A DNA stretch of 64,000 bases from Azospirillum ramasamyi. GTDB lineage: Bacteria > Pseudomonadota > Alphaproteobacteria > Azospirillales > Azospirillaceae. The position numbers and the translations under genes were made by a program. Position 1 is the first letter of the stretch, and every line of letters begins with the position of its first letter. The notes below the pieces were generated by a model, which did no database searches, had not been told where the DNA came from, and was given only the letters and a program-made list of their open reading frames with translations. The stretch lies in assembly GCF_003233655.1 (NCBI RefSeq), contig NZ_CP029830.1:855302-919301 (forward strand), in the 5' to 3' direction. Shown piece after piece: positions 1-10,158 of this stretch.

Positions 1-387
1 GTGCAGACCAACGAGGCGGCCATCTTCCCGCTGACCCCGACCGGCGTCGGCACGCTGAAGGCCAAGGGCATCCCGGTGGAGTATGTCCAGCCCAAGGAAG
101 GCTCGGTCGTCCTGATGGTCGGCCAATGCGTCGTCGCCAAGAACCCCGACAACGAGGCCGCGCAGAAGCTTGCCGCCTATCTGCTGAGCCCGGAAGCGCA
201 GCTGGCCGCCCTGCAGTACGGCGCGCAGATCCCGTCCAACACCACGGTCAAGCCGCCGGCCGACGTTGCCGAAGACATGAACAGGTTCCAGGGCTACATG
301 AAGACCGCCATACCGGTGGACTGGGACGTCATCAACGAGAAGCGCCCGGAATGGAACCAGCGCTGGAACAAGGAAATCGAACGGTAA
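1..387 (+). CDS. ABC transporter extracellular solute-binding protein, C-terminal part
   Basis: This is the C-terminal 128 residues of a periplasmic solute-binding protein; the reading frame is open at the window edge, so the true start lies upstream and the GTG at base 1 is probably internal. The stretch NPDNEAAQKLAAYLLSPEAQ followed by a late motif with Trp residues (PEWNQRWNKEIER) is typical of family 1 / polyamine-type binding proteins, which deliver a ligand to an inner-membrane ABC permease. No permease genes follow, so the rest of the transporter should lie upstream. The ligand cannot be told from this fragment. Confidence 0.75.
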   Translation: MQTNEAAIFPLTPTGVGTLKAKGIPVEYVQPKEGSVVLMVGQCVVAKNPDNEAAQKLAAYLLSPEAQLAALQYGAQIPSNTTVKPPADVAEDMNRFQGYMKTAIPVDWDVINEKRPEWNQRWNKEIER

Positions 388-430
388 AGACGGGTGTTTT
401 GGGGGGAGCCGGTGCTCGCATCGTCGCCCC

Positions 431-913
431 CTATTCTCCGCCCGTTCCCAACCGCTTCTCCATCGCATAGTTGTGGATCGGCACGCCGCCGATCCGCAGC
501 TCGCGGCGGGCCAGCAGGGTGAAGCCGCGGCGCAGGAGGAAGGGGCGGGCGGCCTCGCTCGCCTCCACATGCAGGCGGCGATAGCCCAAGGCCGCGGCGC
601 GCTGCTCCAGCAGGTCGACAAGCGCCGACATCACGCCCCGTCCCGCCGCCTCCGGGGCGCAGTAGAGGAAGTTGATGTGGCCGTCCGGCTCCACGTCGCT
701 GAAACCAACCGGCCGGTCGTCGTCGTCCACCGCGACCAGGGCGATGCGCCCGTCGCCATAGGCCTGCCGCACCCGCGCCACCGTCGGCGCGGACGCCGCC
801 CAGGCCTCCACCTGCTCGGGAGTGTAGAAGCGCGGGCCGATGCCGCGGACGGAACGGGCGTAGATCTGCGCCAGCACAGGGGCGTCTGACGGTCGGTAAT
901 CGCGGATCCTCAT
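431..913 (-). CDS. GNAT family N-acetyltransferase
   Basis: A 160-residue protein of normal GNAT length. It opens with the family-typical MRIRDYRPSDAPVLAQIY and carries the acetyl-CoA binding loop region around residues 85-100 (YCAPEAAGRGVMSALVDLL, a Q/R-x-x-G-x-G/A variant), with a C-terminal LRRGFTLLARREL beta segment. It transfers an acetyl group from acetyl-CoA to an amine; the substrate is unknown. It converges on the binding-protein gene and stands 35 bp beyond the end of the sugar dehydrogenase gene on the same strand, so the two may be co-transcribed. Confidence 0.85.
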   Translation of the reverse strand: MRIRDYRPSDAPVLAQIYARSVRGIGPRFYTPEQVEAWAASAPTVARVRQAYGDGRIALVAVDDDDRPVGFSDVEPDGHINFLYCAPEAAGRGVMSALVDLLEQRAAALGYRRLHVEASEAARPFLLRRGFTLLARRELRIGGVPIHNYAMEKRLGTGGE

Positions 914-948
914 CGGCCCCTGTCCATCGCGCCCCCATCCGTCGAAGG

Positions 949-2088
949 CTATTTCGCGGGCGCCAGCCGCAGGACCGCGCCGTCGGAAGCATCGGTGATG
1001 ACGTAGAGGGCGCCGTCCGGACCCTGTGCCACATCGCGGATGCGCGCGTCGAGCGGAATGCGCTCCACCTCCTTCGCGGTGGTGCCGTCGATGGCGACCC
1101 GCACAAGGCCCCTGGCGCTCAGTCCGCCGATCAGGGCGCTGCCCTGCCAGTTGGGGAACAGGTCGCCCTGGTAGAAGGCCATGCCGGACGGCGAGATCAC
1201 CGGCGTCCAGTGGATGACCGCATCGGTGAACTCCTTGCGGGTCGGCGGATCGGGGATGTCGCGGCCGTCATAGTGATTGCCCCAGCTGACCAGCGGCCAG
1301 CCGTAATTCTTGCCGGCCTCCGGCCGGTTCAGCTCGTCGCCGCCCGCCGGTCCCATCTCCGCGATCCACAGCGAGCCGGTGCGCGGGTCGATGGCCGCCG
1401 CCTCGATGTTGCGGTGGCCGTAGGACCAGACGGTGCCGGCCACCTTGCCTTCGGCGGCGAAGGGGTTGTCCTTGGGCAGCGAGCCGTCGCGGTTCAGGCG
1501 CACCACCTTGCCCAGCGTGGCATTGCGGTCCTGTGCCGGGGTCATCTTGTTGCGCTCGCCCAGCGTCAGGAAGATGTGGCCGTCCGGCGAGAAGACGATG
1601 CGGGTGCCGTAATGATGGCCGCCATCCGTCTTGGGCGACTGGCGGAAGATCACCTGGAAATCCTCGATCCCGCCGTCGGTCAGAATGCCGCGCCCGAGAG
1701 CGGTTCCCGATAAGCCGTTGTCGCCGGGCTCGGCATAGGCGAGATAGATGGTGCGGTTCTGCGCGAATTGCGGATCGACCGCCACGTCCATCAGACCGCC
1801 CTGGCCCAGGACCAAGACCTTTGGCGTGCCGGCAAGCGGGGCGGAGAGCGAGCCGTCCGGCGCCATGATGCGCAGCCTTCCCGGCTTTTCCGTCACCAGC
1901 GCCCGGCCGTCCGGCAGGAAGTCGATGCCCCAAGGCCGTTCCAGCCCGTCGGCGAACCGGCTGACCGCCACAGGGCCGGCGCTGGTCTGGACGGTTTTTA
2001 CCACCGGCCCGGCGCCCGACTGGGCCAGGGAGGGCGTGGCTGCAAAGGCGGCGAGAAGGGCGGCCGACAGGGTCAGGGTGCTGCGCAT
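949..2088 (-). CDS. PQQ-dependent sugar dehydrogenase (glucose/sorbosone dehydrogenase family)
   Basis: A 379-residue protein with a signal peptide (MRSTLTLSAALLAAFAATPSLAQ), so it acts in the periplasm. The mature part is a six-bladed propeller of the soluble aldose sugar dehydrogenase type. Visible family signatures are FADGLERPWGIDFLPDG near residue 45, GGHHYGTRIVFSPDG near 155, YGHRNIEAAAIDP near 225 and GPAGGDELN near 250. Members oxidise sugars with PQQ and pass electrons to the respiratory chain. The ATG at 2088 is preferred over a TTG one codon upstream because GGAGG lies about 6 bases before it. The substrate is not predictable from sequence alone. Confidence 0.88.
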   Translation of the reverse strand: MRSTLTLSAALLAAFAATPSLAQSGAGPVVKTVQTSAGPVAVSRFADGLERPWGIDFLPDGRALVTEKPGRLRIMAPDGSLSAPLAGTPKVLVLGQGGLMDVAVDPQFAQNRTIYLAYAEPGDNGLSGTALGRGILTDGGIEDFQVIFRQSPKTDGGHHYGTRIVFSPDGHIFLTLGERNKMTPAQDRNATLGKVVRLNRDGSLPKDNPFAAEGKVAGTVWSYGHRNIEAAAIDPRTGSLWIAEMGPAGGDELNRPEAGKNYGWPLVSWGNHYDGRDIPDPPTRKEFTDAVIHWTPVISPSGMAFYQGDLFPNWQGSALIGGLSARGLVRVAIDGTTAKEVERIPLDARIRDVAQGPDGALYVITDASDGAVLRLAPAK

Positions 2089-2303
2089 CAAGATCCTCCG
2101 GTGAGCGGTTGGGCCTATCAGATGGGGGTGGCGGCGGGGCGGCCAAGATCCGTTCGCCGAAAGATCCGCTCGCCGAAAGATCCCTTTCGGTCGGCCCGCG
2201 AACCGCAGTTTCCGGGCGTCCTCCGCAATCCGTAAGCCGGCGCTGACCGTATTCAGAGTTCAGCTGTTATGGCTTCCGTCCTGCTGTTCGGAGTCCTGTC
2301 GTC

Positions 2304-3341
2304 GTGAACCGTGCGCATGGTATGGAAAAAGTCCTGCATCAACTGTCGTCGAGCTTGCCGCGTTCCGCCTGGGCACGTTACGGAATTACAATTGCGCTGG
2401 TCGGTCTGACGGCGCTGGTGCGCCACATGCTCGATCCGCTCCTTTTCAAATATCCGTTTCTCGTCTTCATTCCCACCATCTTCCTGGTTTCAATTCTGTT
2501 CGACCGCGTATCGGGGCTTTTGGCCGTGATCCTGTCGGGAGTGTGCTCGGCCTGGTTCTTCATGAAGCCGGAGGGCTTGCTGTGGATCATGGATCCGGGC
2601 GACCGGCTGGCCTTCCTCATCTATATGGCGTTGGGATTCGGCATCGCCGTGGTCGCGGACGCCCTGCACCGGGCAAACGAGCAGCTCCGCCAATCCGGGG
2701 AGCAGCTGTCGGCGGTCAACGAGGAAAAGGAGCTGATGCTGCACGAGATCCACCATCGGATCCGCAACGATCTGCAGCAGATCTGCGCCCAACTGATGCT
2801 GGCCGCCCACCGCTCGGGAAATCCGCAGGAGATCGTCAGCGGCACCATAGAGCGCATCGGTGTGTTGGCCCGGGTCTATGTCCGCCTCCGCCGTGTCGAG
2901 GGCGTCACCGTCGTCAATTCCAAGGAGTTCCTGGAAAGCCTGGTGGAGGAGCTCCAGCTCGGCGTGGTCGGGGTGCGGCCGGTGGCGGTCAATGCCGAGG
3001 TGGAGGATGTCGTGCTGGACATGGGCGTCGCCATCGCGGTCGGCACCATCGCCAACGAGCTGATCACCAATGCATTGAAATACGCCTTTCCCGACGGCCG
3101 CACCGGCCGGATCGACCTCAGCTTCCGCAGGGAGGGGAGGGACTGCGTGCTGCGCGTCTGCGACAACGGCGTCGGTATCTTATCCGACAAGCCGCAAGGG
3201 ACCGGGCTGGGCGGCAAGATCATGCAGCAACTGGCCCAGCAGCTGCGCGGCAGCCTGGAGATCCGGCCGCAGCCGAAGGAGGGGGTGAAGGCAACCCTGC
3301 GCTTTCCCCTGCCGGAAGCGGGCAAGCCGTTCGTCCACTGA
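2304..3341 (+). CDS. Membrane histidine kinase, DUF4118 + HisKA_2 + HATPase_c
   Basis: A 345-residue sensor kinase. Residues 20-110 hold three or four hydrophobic segments resembling the DUF4118 (KdpD-like) membrane module. A short coiled linker leads to the dimerisation/phosphoacceptor region with LHEIHHRIRNDLQQI near residue 148, the H-x-x-x-N pattern of HisKA_2/HWE-type kinases. The ATPase domain shows an N box (ELITNALKYAF), G1 (CDNGVGI) and G2 (GTGLGGKI). The GTG start has GGAG about 10 bases upstream; ATG 2322 is an alternative. No response regulator is adjacent, so the partner and signal are unknown. Confidence 0.85.
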   Translation: MNRAHGMEKVLHQLSSSLPRSAWARYGITIALVGLTALVRHMLDPLLFKYPFLVFIPTIFLVSILFDRVSGLLAVILSGVCSAWFFMKPEGLLWIMDPGDRLAFLIYMALGFGIAVVADALHRANEQLRQSGEQLSAVNEEKELMLHEIHHRIRNDLQQICAQLMLAAHRSGNPQEIVSGTIERIGVLARVYVRLRRVEGVTVVNSKEFLESLVEELQLGVVGVRPVAVNAEVEDVVLDMGVAIAVGTIANELITNALKYAFPDGRTGRIDLSFRREGRDCVLRVCDNGVGILSDKPQGTGLGGKIMQQLAQQLRGSLEIRPQPKEGVKATLRFPLPEAGKPFVH

Positions 3342-3464
3342 TACCGCCGAGCGCAAGTTCTGACTTATGCTCGGCGGCAAGGGCCGCGACTGCGGCCCCG
3401 CAGGCCCATGCCTGCGAAGGCAAGCGGCCGGACGGCCGCGCCCGCCGTTTGAGGGCGAGCGAAT

Positions 3465-3499
3465 GAAAAAATGGGGCCGCGCCGGTGTGGCGCGACCCC
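3465..3499 (-). terminator. Rho-independent terminator of groESL
   Basis: On the minus strand an 11-bp GC-rich stem (3473-3483 with 3489-3499, one G-T pair) with a 5-base loop is followed by six consecutive T residues (3466-3471). It lies about 90 bp past the groEL stop codon in the direction of groEL transcription. Confidence 0.75.
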
Positions 3500-3587
3500 G
3501 TCCAGGGAACATCCAGTCCGAAACCGTTCGGCTGGGAGGCCTGTGGAAAACGGCCCTGATTGGAACTCCAGGATCGGAAATCCGGGA

Positions 3588-5231
<1,644 letters not shown>

Positions 5232-5561
5232 TTACGCAGCTTTCCGGGCGGTCTTCTCGGCGGGTTCGGCGGCGCCCTCGATCACGCCGAGGATGTCGCT
5301 CTCCTTTATGATCAGGAAATCCTCGCCGTCGATCTTCACCTCGGTGCCGGACCATTTGCCGAACAGCACGCGGTCGCCGGGCTTCACGTCGAGGGCCATC
5401 AGCTTGCCGGCCTCGTCCCGCGCGCCCGCGCCGACGGCGATGACCTCGCCTTCCTGCGGCTTTTCCTTGGCGGTGTCGGGGATGATGATGCCGCCCTTCG
5501 TCTTGGTGTCGGATTCGACGCGGCGGACCAGAACGCGGTCGTGAAGCGGTTTGAACTTCAT
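5232..5561 (-). CDS. groES: Co-chaperonin GroES (Hsp10)
   Basis: A 109-residue GroES opening [17 protein letters not shown], with the mobile loop region ([18 protein letters not shown]) near residues 18-35 and the roof/dome core [20 protein letters not shown]. It caps GroEL rings. The ATG at 5561 is chosen over upstream in-frame ATGs because AAGGAG lies 9 bases before it and the family start MKFKPLHDR matches. The C-terminus has an extra alanine/lysine-rich tail ([14 protein letters not shown]) compared with the usual end near residue 96. It leads the groES-groEL operon. Confidence 0.97.
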   Translation of the reverse strand: MKFKPLHDRVLVRRVESDTKTKGGIIIPDTAKEKPQEGEVIAVGAGARDEAGKLMALDVKPGDRVLFGKWSGTEVKIDGEDFLIIKESDILGVIEGAAEPAEKTARKAA

Positions 5562-5602
5562 GGCGTGACACTCCTTGAGTCTAAGCGAATGTCTTTGGTT
5601 CT

Positions 5603-5629
5603 CAAGCACGCCCGAATGGGCCGTGCTTT
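5603..5629 (-). promoter_or_regulatory. Degenerate CIRCE operator (HrcA site) upstream of groES
   Basis: An inverted repeat with AGCAC at 5605-5609 and GTGCT at 5623-5627 separated by 13 bases. That is exactly the spacing of these core half-sites in the consensus CIRCE element (TTAGCACTC-N9-GAGTGCTAA). The outer bases diverge (6/9 and 5/9 matches). It lies between the predicted -10 and the groES start, where HrcA would block transcription. HrcA itself is not in the window. Confidence 0.55.
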
Positions 5630-5638
5630 CAAAGCGGG

Positions 5639-5666
5639 AATTTACTCGCTGCATATTTGTCGTCAA
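5639..5666 (-). promoter_or_regulatory. Candidate promoter of groESL
   Basis: On the minus strand TTGACG (-35, complement of 5661-5666) and TAAATT (-10, complement of 5639-5644) are separated by 16 bases, immediately upstream of the CIRCE-like repeat. The region around it is much more AT-rich than its surroundings. Confidence 0.45.
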
Positions 5667-6169
5667 GAGGATTTTTAAAGAAAAAAATCAAGCACTATTT
5701 CTTTTAAATCTCAAGCGGTGATTGCCCATGTCCGAAATATCGGGCACGGGTTAATGCTCTGTGCGAGTTTTTCTTTGGGTCTTCCCGGCTGAGCTTGACG
5801 GCCGTCTCACTTGGACGCCGAGGCCGGGCGAACCGGGGGAGCGCGCAAATATCTGGTCATCGGCATCTCACACATCCTCCGCGGAGCAACATGCAGGACA
5901 CGGTCTTCGGGCGCGCCGGGATCCGGTGGGCAGCGGCGCAGCGGCGGCACCCCGGCGCGGGCGAAATCTAATCAAGCTCAAGCTGGCGTCAAGATGGCCG
6001 TCGGCGCAGCGATGCAGATCCCGCGCGCCGCCCATTAACATGGGTCAATGCGGCGCTCATCCGGCCGCGCTAGACTGGTCGGTGTGAAGCATATCGCCGG
6101 CCGCGGGCCGTTTGCGAAGGTCACGCCAAACAGCTTCGGAACCGGCGTCTACCGTAACGGGAGAACGCC
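5667..6169. other. Intergenic region between groES and the alcohol dehydrogenase
   Basis: About 500 bp without a convincing gene. The first 100 bp are AT-rich and belong to the groES upstream region. The rest is GC-rich; open frames there have no family features and no good ribosome binding site. No clear promoter for the downstream dehydrogenase could be picked. Confidence 0.4.
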
Positions 6170-7243
6170 ATGGTCATGATGAAAGCGGCAGTGTTCGTCG
6201 AACCGGGCCGCATCGTGCTGGACGACAAACCGATCCCCGATGTCGGGCCGCTTGACGCGCTGATCCGCATCACCACGACGACGATCTGCGGAACCGACAT
6301 CCACATCCTGAAGGGGGAGTACCCGGTCAATCGCGGCCTGACCATCGGGCATGAGCCGGTCGGCATCATCGAGAAGCTTGGCTCCGCCGTCAGCGGCTAT
6401 CGCGAGGGGCAGCGGGTGATCGCCGGGGCCATCACCCCCAGCGGCCACAGCAACGCCTGCCAATGCGGCTGCCCCTCCCAGGACGGCCCAGACACCGCCC
6501 ATGGTCTGAAGTTGCTGGGCGGCTGGCGCTTCGGCAACACCATCGACGGCGCCCAGGCCGAATATCTGCTGGTGCCGGACGCGATGAACAACCTCGCCCG
6601 CGTCCCCGACGAACTGACGGACGAAGAGGTGCTGATGTGCCCCGACATCATGTCCACCGGCTTCTCCGGGGCTGAGCGCGGCGACATCCGCATCGGCGAC
6701 ACGGTGGCGGTCTTCGCCCAGGGGCCCATCGGGCTGTGTGCCACCGCCGGGGCCAAGCTGAAGGGCGCCACCTCCATCATCGCCGTCGACGCCGTGCCGG
6801 CGCGGATGGTGATGGCGAAGCGAATGGGCGCCGATCACGTGGTCAACTTCCGCGAGGTCGATCCGGTCGAGGAGATCATGCGGCTGACCGACGGCCGCGG
6901 CGTCGATGTCGCCATCGAGGCGCTGGGCACCCAGGCGACCTTCGAGGCGGCGCTGCGCGTCCTGCGGCCGGGCGGAACGCTGTCCAGCCTGGGCGTCTAT
7001 TCAAGCGACCTGCGCCTGCCGCTGGGACCGTTCGCGGCGGGGCTGGGCGACCATACCATCGTCACCTCGCTCTGCCCCGGCGGCAAGGAGCGGATGCGCC
7101 GGCTGTTGGAGGTCGTCGCCTCCGGCCGGGTGGACCTGAAGCCGCTGGTCACCCACCGCTTCACGCTGGACCGGATCGAGGAGGCCTACGACCTGTTCGG
7201 CCACCAGCGCGACGGCGTGCTGAAGGTGGCGATCACTCCCTAG
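6170..7243 (+). CDS. Zinc-dependent alcohol dehydrogenase (medium-chain, secondary-alcohol type)
   Basis: A 357-residue medium-chain dehydrogenase. Catalytic zinc ligands are Cys40 (ICGTDIH) and His61-Glu62 (IGHEPVGII); the cofactor fold follows with a glycine motif (AQGPIGL) near residue 184 and VDAVPARM after beta 2. The structural-zinc lobe is only a short Cys cluster (ACQCGCP near 100), as in secondary alcohol / isopropanol dehydrogenases and related threonine-dehydrogenase-like enzymes. It should interconvert alcohols and aldehydes or ketones with NAD(P)H in the cytoplasm. It stands alone, followed by a GC-rich hairpin. The exact substrate is uncertain. Confidence 0.88.
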   Translation: MVMMKAAVFVEPGRIVLDDKPIPDVGPLDALIRITTTTICGTDIHILKGEYPVNRGLTIGHEPVGIIEKLGSAVSGYREGQRVIAGAITPSGHSNACQCGCPSQDGPDTAHGLKLLGGWRFGNTIDGAQAEYLLVPDAMNNLARVPDELTDEEVLMCPDIMSTGFSGAERGDIRIGDTVAVFAQGPIGLCATAGAKLKGATSIIAVDAVPARMVMAKRMGADHVVNFREVDPVEEIMRLTDGRGVDVAIEALGTQATFEAALRVLRPGGTLSSLGVYSSDLRLPLGPFAAGLGDHTIVTSLCPGGKERMRRLLEVVASGRVDLKPLVTHRFTLDRIEEAYDLFGHQRDGVLKVAITP

Positions 7244-7256
7244 GCCGGGACCGTAC

Positions 7257-7282
7257 GGGGCCGGGTGGTGTCGCCCGGCCCC
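7257..7282 (+). terminator. GC-rich hairpin after the alcohol dehydrogenase
   Basis: A perfect 9-bp stem (GGGGCCGGG at 7257-7265 with CCCGGCCCC at 7274-7282) and 8-base loop, 13 bp after the dehydrogenase stop codon. There is no T tract, so termination is inferred only from position. Confidence 0.4.
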
Positions 7283-7389
7283 GGCGGAACGCCCCTTGAC
7301 TTGCTCCTCCTCGGCTGCTTCCCCTTGGCCGCTCCCCATCGGCCTCCCATCTGCTGTGCCGGTTGCCAGCGTCGAGGAAGGGGAAGCCG

Positions 7390-8406
7390 ATGAGGAGCCT
7401 GTCGGTCGGTCTGCTGGGATTCGGCCTTGCCGGGTCGGTGTTCCACGCGCCGCTGATCCTGAGCGAGCCGCGCCTGAGGTTGAAGGCGGTCGCCAGTTCG
7501 CGCATCGACGACATCCGCCGCGCCGCGCCGGAGGCAAAGGCGACGACGGCCGAGTCGGTGATCGCCGACCCCGGCATCGACCTCGTGGTGATCGCCACCC
7601 CCAACACCAGCCACGCCCCGCTGGCCCGAGAGGCCCTGCTGGCCGGCAAGCATGTGGTGATCGACAAGCCGATGGCGACCACCGCGGCGGAGGCCGGCGA
7701 GCTGATCGACCTCGCCAAGCGGCAGGGCCGGCTGCTGACCGTCTTCCAGAACCGCCGCTGGGACAATGATTTCCTCACGCTGCGCGCCTGCCTGGAGAAG
7801 GGCGAGATCGGCCGTCCCTATCACTACGAGGCGCATTTCGACCGCTTCCGGCCGCAGATCAAGCAGGGATGGCGGGAGCAGACCCTGGCCGGATCGGGCG
7901 TGCTGTTCGATCTGGGGGCGCATCTGATCGATCAGGCGCTCACCCTGTTCGGCATGCCCGACCGCATCCTCGCCGATGTCGGCGCCCAGCGGCCGGACGC
8001 GCAGGTCGACGACTGGTTCCACATCGTGCTGGGCTATGGCCCGATGCGGGCGATCCTGCATTGCGGGACGGTGGTCTGCCGGCCGGGACCGCGCTTCCAG
8101 CTGCATGGCGACCGCGGCAGCTTCCTCAAGCACGGCATGGACGGGCAGGAGGCGGCGTTGCGCGCCGGCAGGATGCCGACCGGGGTGGATTGGGGGCGGG
8201 ACGAACCTGAGAACCATGCCTTGCTGGTCCAGGCCGACGGGACCGAACGCCGGGTGGAAACCCTGCGCGGCGACTATCCCGCCTTCTACCGCGGCGTGGC
8301 GGCCGCCATTCTCGACGGCGCGCCGCCGCCGGTGACGGCGGAACAGGCGCGCGACGTGCTGACGGTTCTGGAAGCGGTGCGCAAGGCGGCGGGGCTTCCG
8401 GCCTGA
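7390..8406 (+). CDS. Gfo/Idh/MocA family oxidoreductase
   Basis: A 338-residue NAD(P)-binding oxidoreductase. The N-terminal Rossmann motif is VGLLGFGLAGSVFHAPLI, followed by VVIATPNTSHAPLAREAL and the family hallmark DKPMATTAAEAGELIDLA around residue 95. The C-terminal domain carries GVLFDLGAHLIDQALTLFG, where the histidine is a usual catalytic residue. Such enzymes oxidise or reduce sugar derivatives. ATG 7390 has the strong site GAGGAAGGGGAA upstream; the frame extends nine codons further but without a site. It converges on a LacI-type regulator gene, which hints at sugar metabolism but does not prove a link. Confidence 0.9.
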   Translation: MRSLSVGLLGFGLAGSVFHAPLILSEPRLRLKAVASSRIDDIRRAAPEAKATTAESVIADPGIDLVVIATPNTSHAPLAREALLAGKHVVIDKPMATTAAEAGELIDLAKRQGRLLTVFQNRRWDNDFLTLRACLEKGEIGRPYHYEAHFDRFRPQIKQGWREQTLAGSGVLFDLGAHLIDQALTLFGMPDRILADVGAQRPDAQVDDWFHIVLGYGPMRAILHCGTVVCRPGPRFQLHGDRGSFLKHGMDGQEAALRAGRMPTGVDWGRDEPENHALLVQADGTERRVETLRGDYPAFYRGVAAAILDGAPPPVTAEQARDVLTVLEAVRKAAGLPA

Positions 8407-8512
8407 CGTGGCCGGCCTGACATGGGTTGCCTTAATCCCGCCAGGTCAGGCCGCCCTACCTCACCGCCAGCCCCCCAGCAGGCGCGGGACGGTCAGAAGC
8501 ACGAGCATCCCG

Positions 8513-9586
8513 TCAGGCAGCGGCCGCCGGGCCGAGCGATTCTCCCTGGCGCAGAGTGAAGGGCAGCATCACGGCACGGCCCCGCAGGTCGTCGGAAATG
8601 CCGGTGCGCAGGTATTCGAAGGCGGTGGCGCCCAAGGCGCGGGCCGGCTGCACCAGGGTGGCGAGGCTGGGCGACATCAGCCGGCCGACCTCGATTCCAT
8701 CGAAGCCGCAGACCGACACGTCGTCCGGCACCCGCAGGCCGAGGTCGCACAGCGCCCGGATGGCGGCGAGCGCCAGCATGTCGTTGGAGGCGAAGAACGC
8801 CGTCGGCCGCTCCGGCCCCTCCAGATGGGGAGCCAGCCGGTGGGCCAACCGCAGGTCGTTGTAATCGACCTCCACCACCGGCCCCGGCGGCAAGCCGGCA
8901 TCGGCCAGCGCCGTCCGCCAGCCGGCATGGCGCCGCCGTGAGCGGTCGGACTGGCGGAAGCGTCCGGCGATCATGCCGATGCGCCGGTGGCCAAGCGCCG
9001 TCATCCGTTCCACCACCGCGCGGGAGGCCGCGACATTGTCGACCGACACATGGGCGCGCGGCGCCCGTTCCGGCTGATTGTAGGCCAGCACATAGGGCAG
9101 CCGCACCTCGTCCAGCGTGTCGAGCGAGCCGCTGCGGTCGGCATCGGCGACGGTCAGCACCAGCCCTTCCACCCGGTTGGACAGCAGTCCTTCGATGGCG
9201 CGGGATTCCCTGGCCGGGTCATAGTCGGTGGAGGCGATCAGCACGCTGTATCCTGCCTCGGCAGCGGCATCCTGAATGCCGGCGACGCTCTCGGCGAAGA
9301 CGGGATTGGTCAGCGACGGCACCAGCACGCCGACGGTGCGCGTGCGCGCCGCCTTCAGGCTGCGCCCGATGGTGCTCGGCCGGAAGGACAGCTCCGCCGC
9401 CGCGGCGCGGACCTTCTCCATGGTTTCCGGCGTGGCGTTGCCGCTGGCGTTGAGGACGCGCGACACGGTGGCGATGGACACTCCGGCGCGCGCCGCCACA
9501 TCGCGGATCGTCGCCACGCGCTCCACTCCGCGGGCGGTGCCCCGCGGCGTCCGTCCGTCCGTGAACCGCATCCCATCCCGCGTCAT
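8513..9586 (-). CDS. LacI family transcriptional regulator
   Basis: A 357-residue sugar-responsive regulator. The helix-turn-helix lies near residues 25-48 (ATIRDVAARAGVSIATVSRV), followed by the hinge helix and a periplasmic-binding-protein-like sensor domain (VGVLVPSLTNPVFAESVAGI near 75; RIGMIAGRF near 185). Typical LacI proteins start right at ATIRDVA, so the first 24 codons may not be translated; a GTG at 9517 is an alternative start. Two operator-like palindromes lie 80-110 bp upstream, which suggests autoregulation. Confidence 0.92.
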   Translation of the reverse strand: MTRDGMRFTDGRTPRGTARGVERVATIRDVAARAGVSIATVSRVLNASGNATPETMEKVRAAAAELSFRPSTIGRSLKAARTRTVGVLVPSLTNPVFAESVAGIQDAAAEAGYSVLIASTDYDPARESRAIEGLLSNRVEGLVLTVADADRSGSLDTLDEVRLPYVLAYNQPERAPRAHVSVDNVAASRAVVERMTALGHRRIGMIAGRFRQSDRSRRRHAGWRTALADAGLPPGPVVEVDYNDLRLAHRLAPHLEGPERPTAFFASNDMLALAAIRALCDLGLRVPDDVSVCGFDGIEVGRLMSPSLATLVQPARALGATAFEYLRTGISDDLRGRAVMLPFTLRQGESLGPAAAA

Positions 9587-9664
9587 CGACCACCCGTCCC
9601 TTCAGCACCGGCCGATCCGGCGCGGGGCAGAGTGACGGCGGCATGTTGCATTCGCGTGACATCA

Positions 9665-9698
9665 GGAAAACGGTTTCATGAAGAGTGGAAACGGTTCC
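9665..9698 (-). promoter_or_regulatory. Tandem LacI-type operator candidates
   Basis: Two 12-bp near-palindromes sharing AACGGTT: GAAAACGGTTTC (9666-9677) and GGAAACGGTTCC (9687-9698), 21 bp apart centre to centre, about two helical turns. Their arms and central CG match the half-site pattern recognised by many LacI-family repressors. They are upstream of the divergent-facing regulator gene start, with no gene starting on the other strand for more than 500 bp. Confidence 0.55.
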
Positions 9699-10158
9699 AC
9701 GATGCGGAACTGATGTGCCGGACAGTCGTTCCATCGACGCTTACGCGTTCGACGTCCGCGTCGCTCGATAAGGCGGTGATCGCTCCCATCAAGCTCAGGG
9801 AGCAGTCACGCTCGATATCGGACAGCAGGTGATGGATGCGGCCAATCTTGAAGCCGTGCGGCCGATGCGAGCATCCCCCCGACGTCACATCACGAACGGC
9901 GAACCGGGGCACGTAATCGGCTCCACACCCGCTACCAAGTCCTTACCTTGTGGAAGCGCGCGATCTTGTCTTCGCCCAAATCGCAGTGATTTCGAGCCAT
10001 GCTCGCTCCCCGGAAAAGCGCTTCCTCAACTGAGGACACGCTTTTCCGGGGCGCTGCAAAGCTCAAGCATGCGCAAGTATTTTATCTGAAACCCCGTTCG
10101 GACCGGCAGGTGCAAGCTATCACGTCCGCCGACAACAAGAGGCTCCGTTTCTTTTGCC
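9699..10158. other. Intergenic region between the lacI-type gene and glmS
   Basis: About 460 bp with no gene I can support. It contains the long hairpin listed separately at 10008-10051. The other open frames lack start signals and family features. Confidence 0.4.
10008..10051. repeat. Long perfect hairpin downstream of glmS
   Basis: A perfect 13-bp inverted repeat (CCCCGGAAAAGCG at 10008-10020 with its complement at 10039-10051) encloses a second small stem-loop (CCTCA at 10024-10028 with TGAGG at 10031-10035). It lies about 110 bp past the glmS stop. There is no T run on either strand. It could be a terminator-like barrier, an RNA processing site or a dispersed palindromic element; only a genome-wide search would tell. 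Confidence 0.5.
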
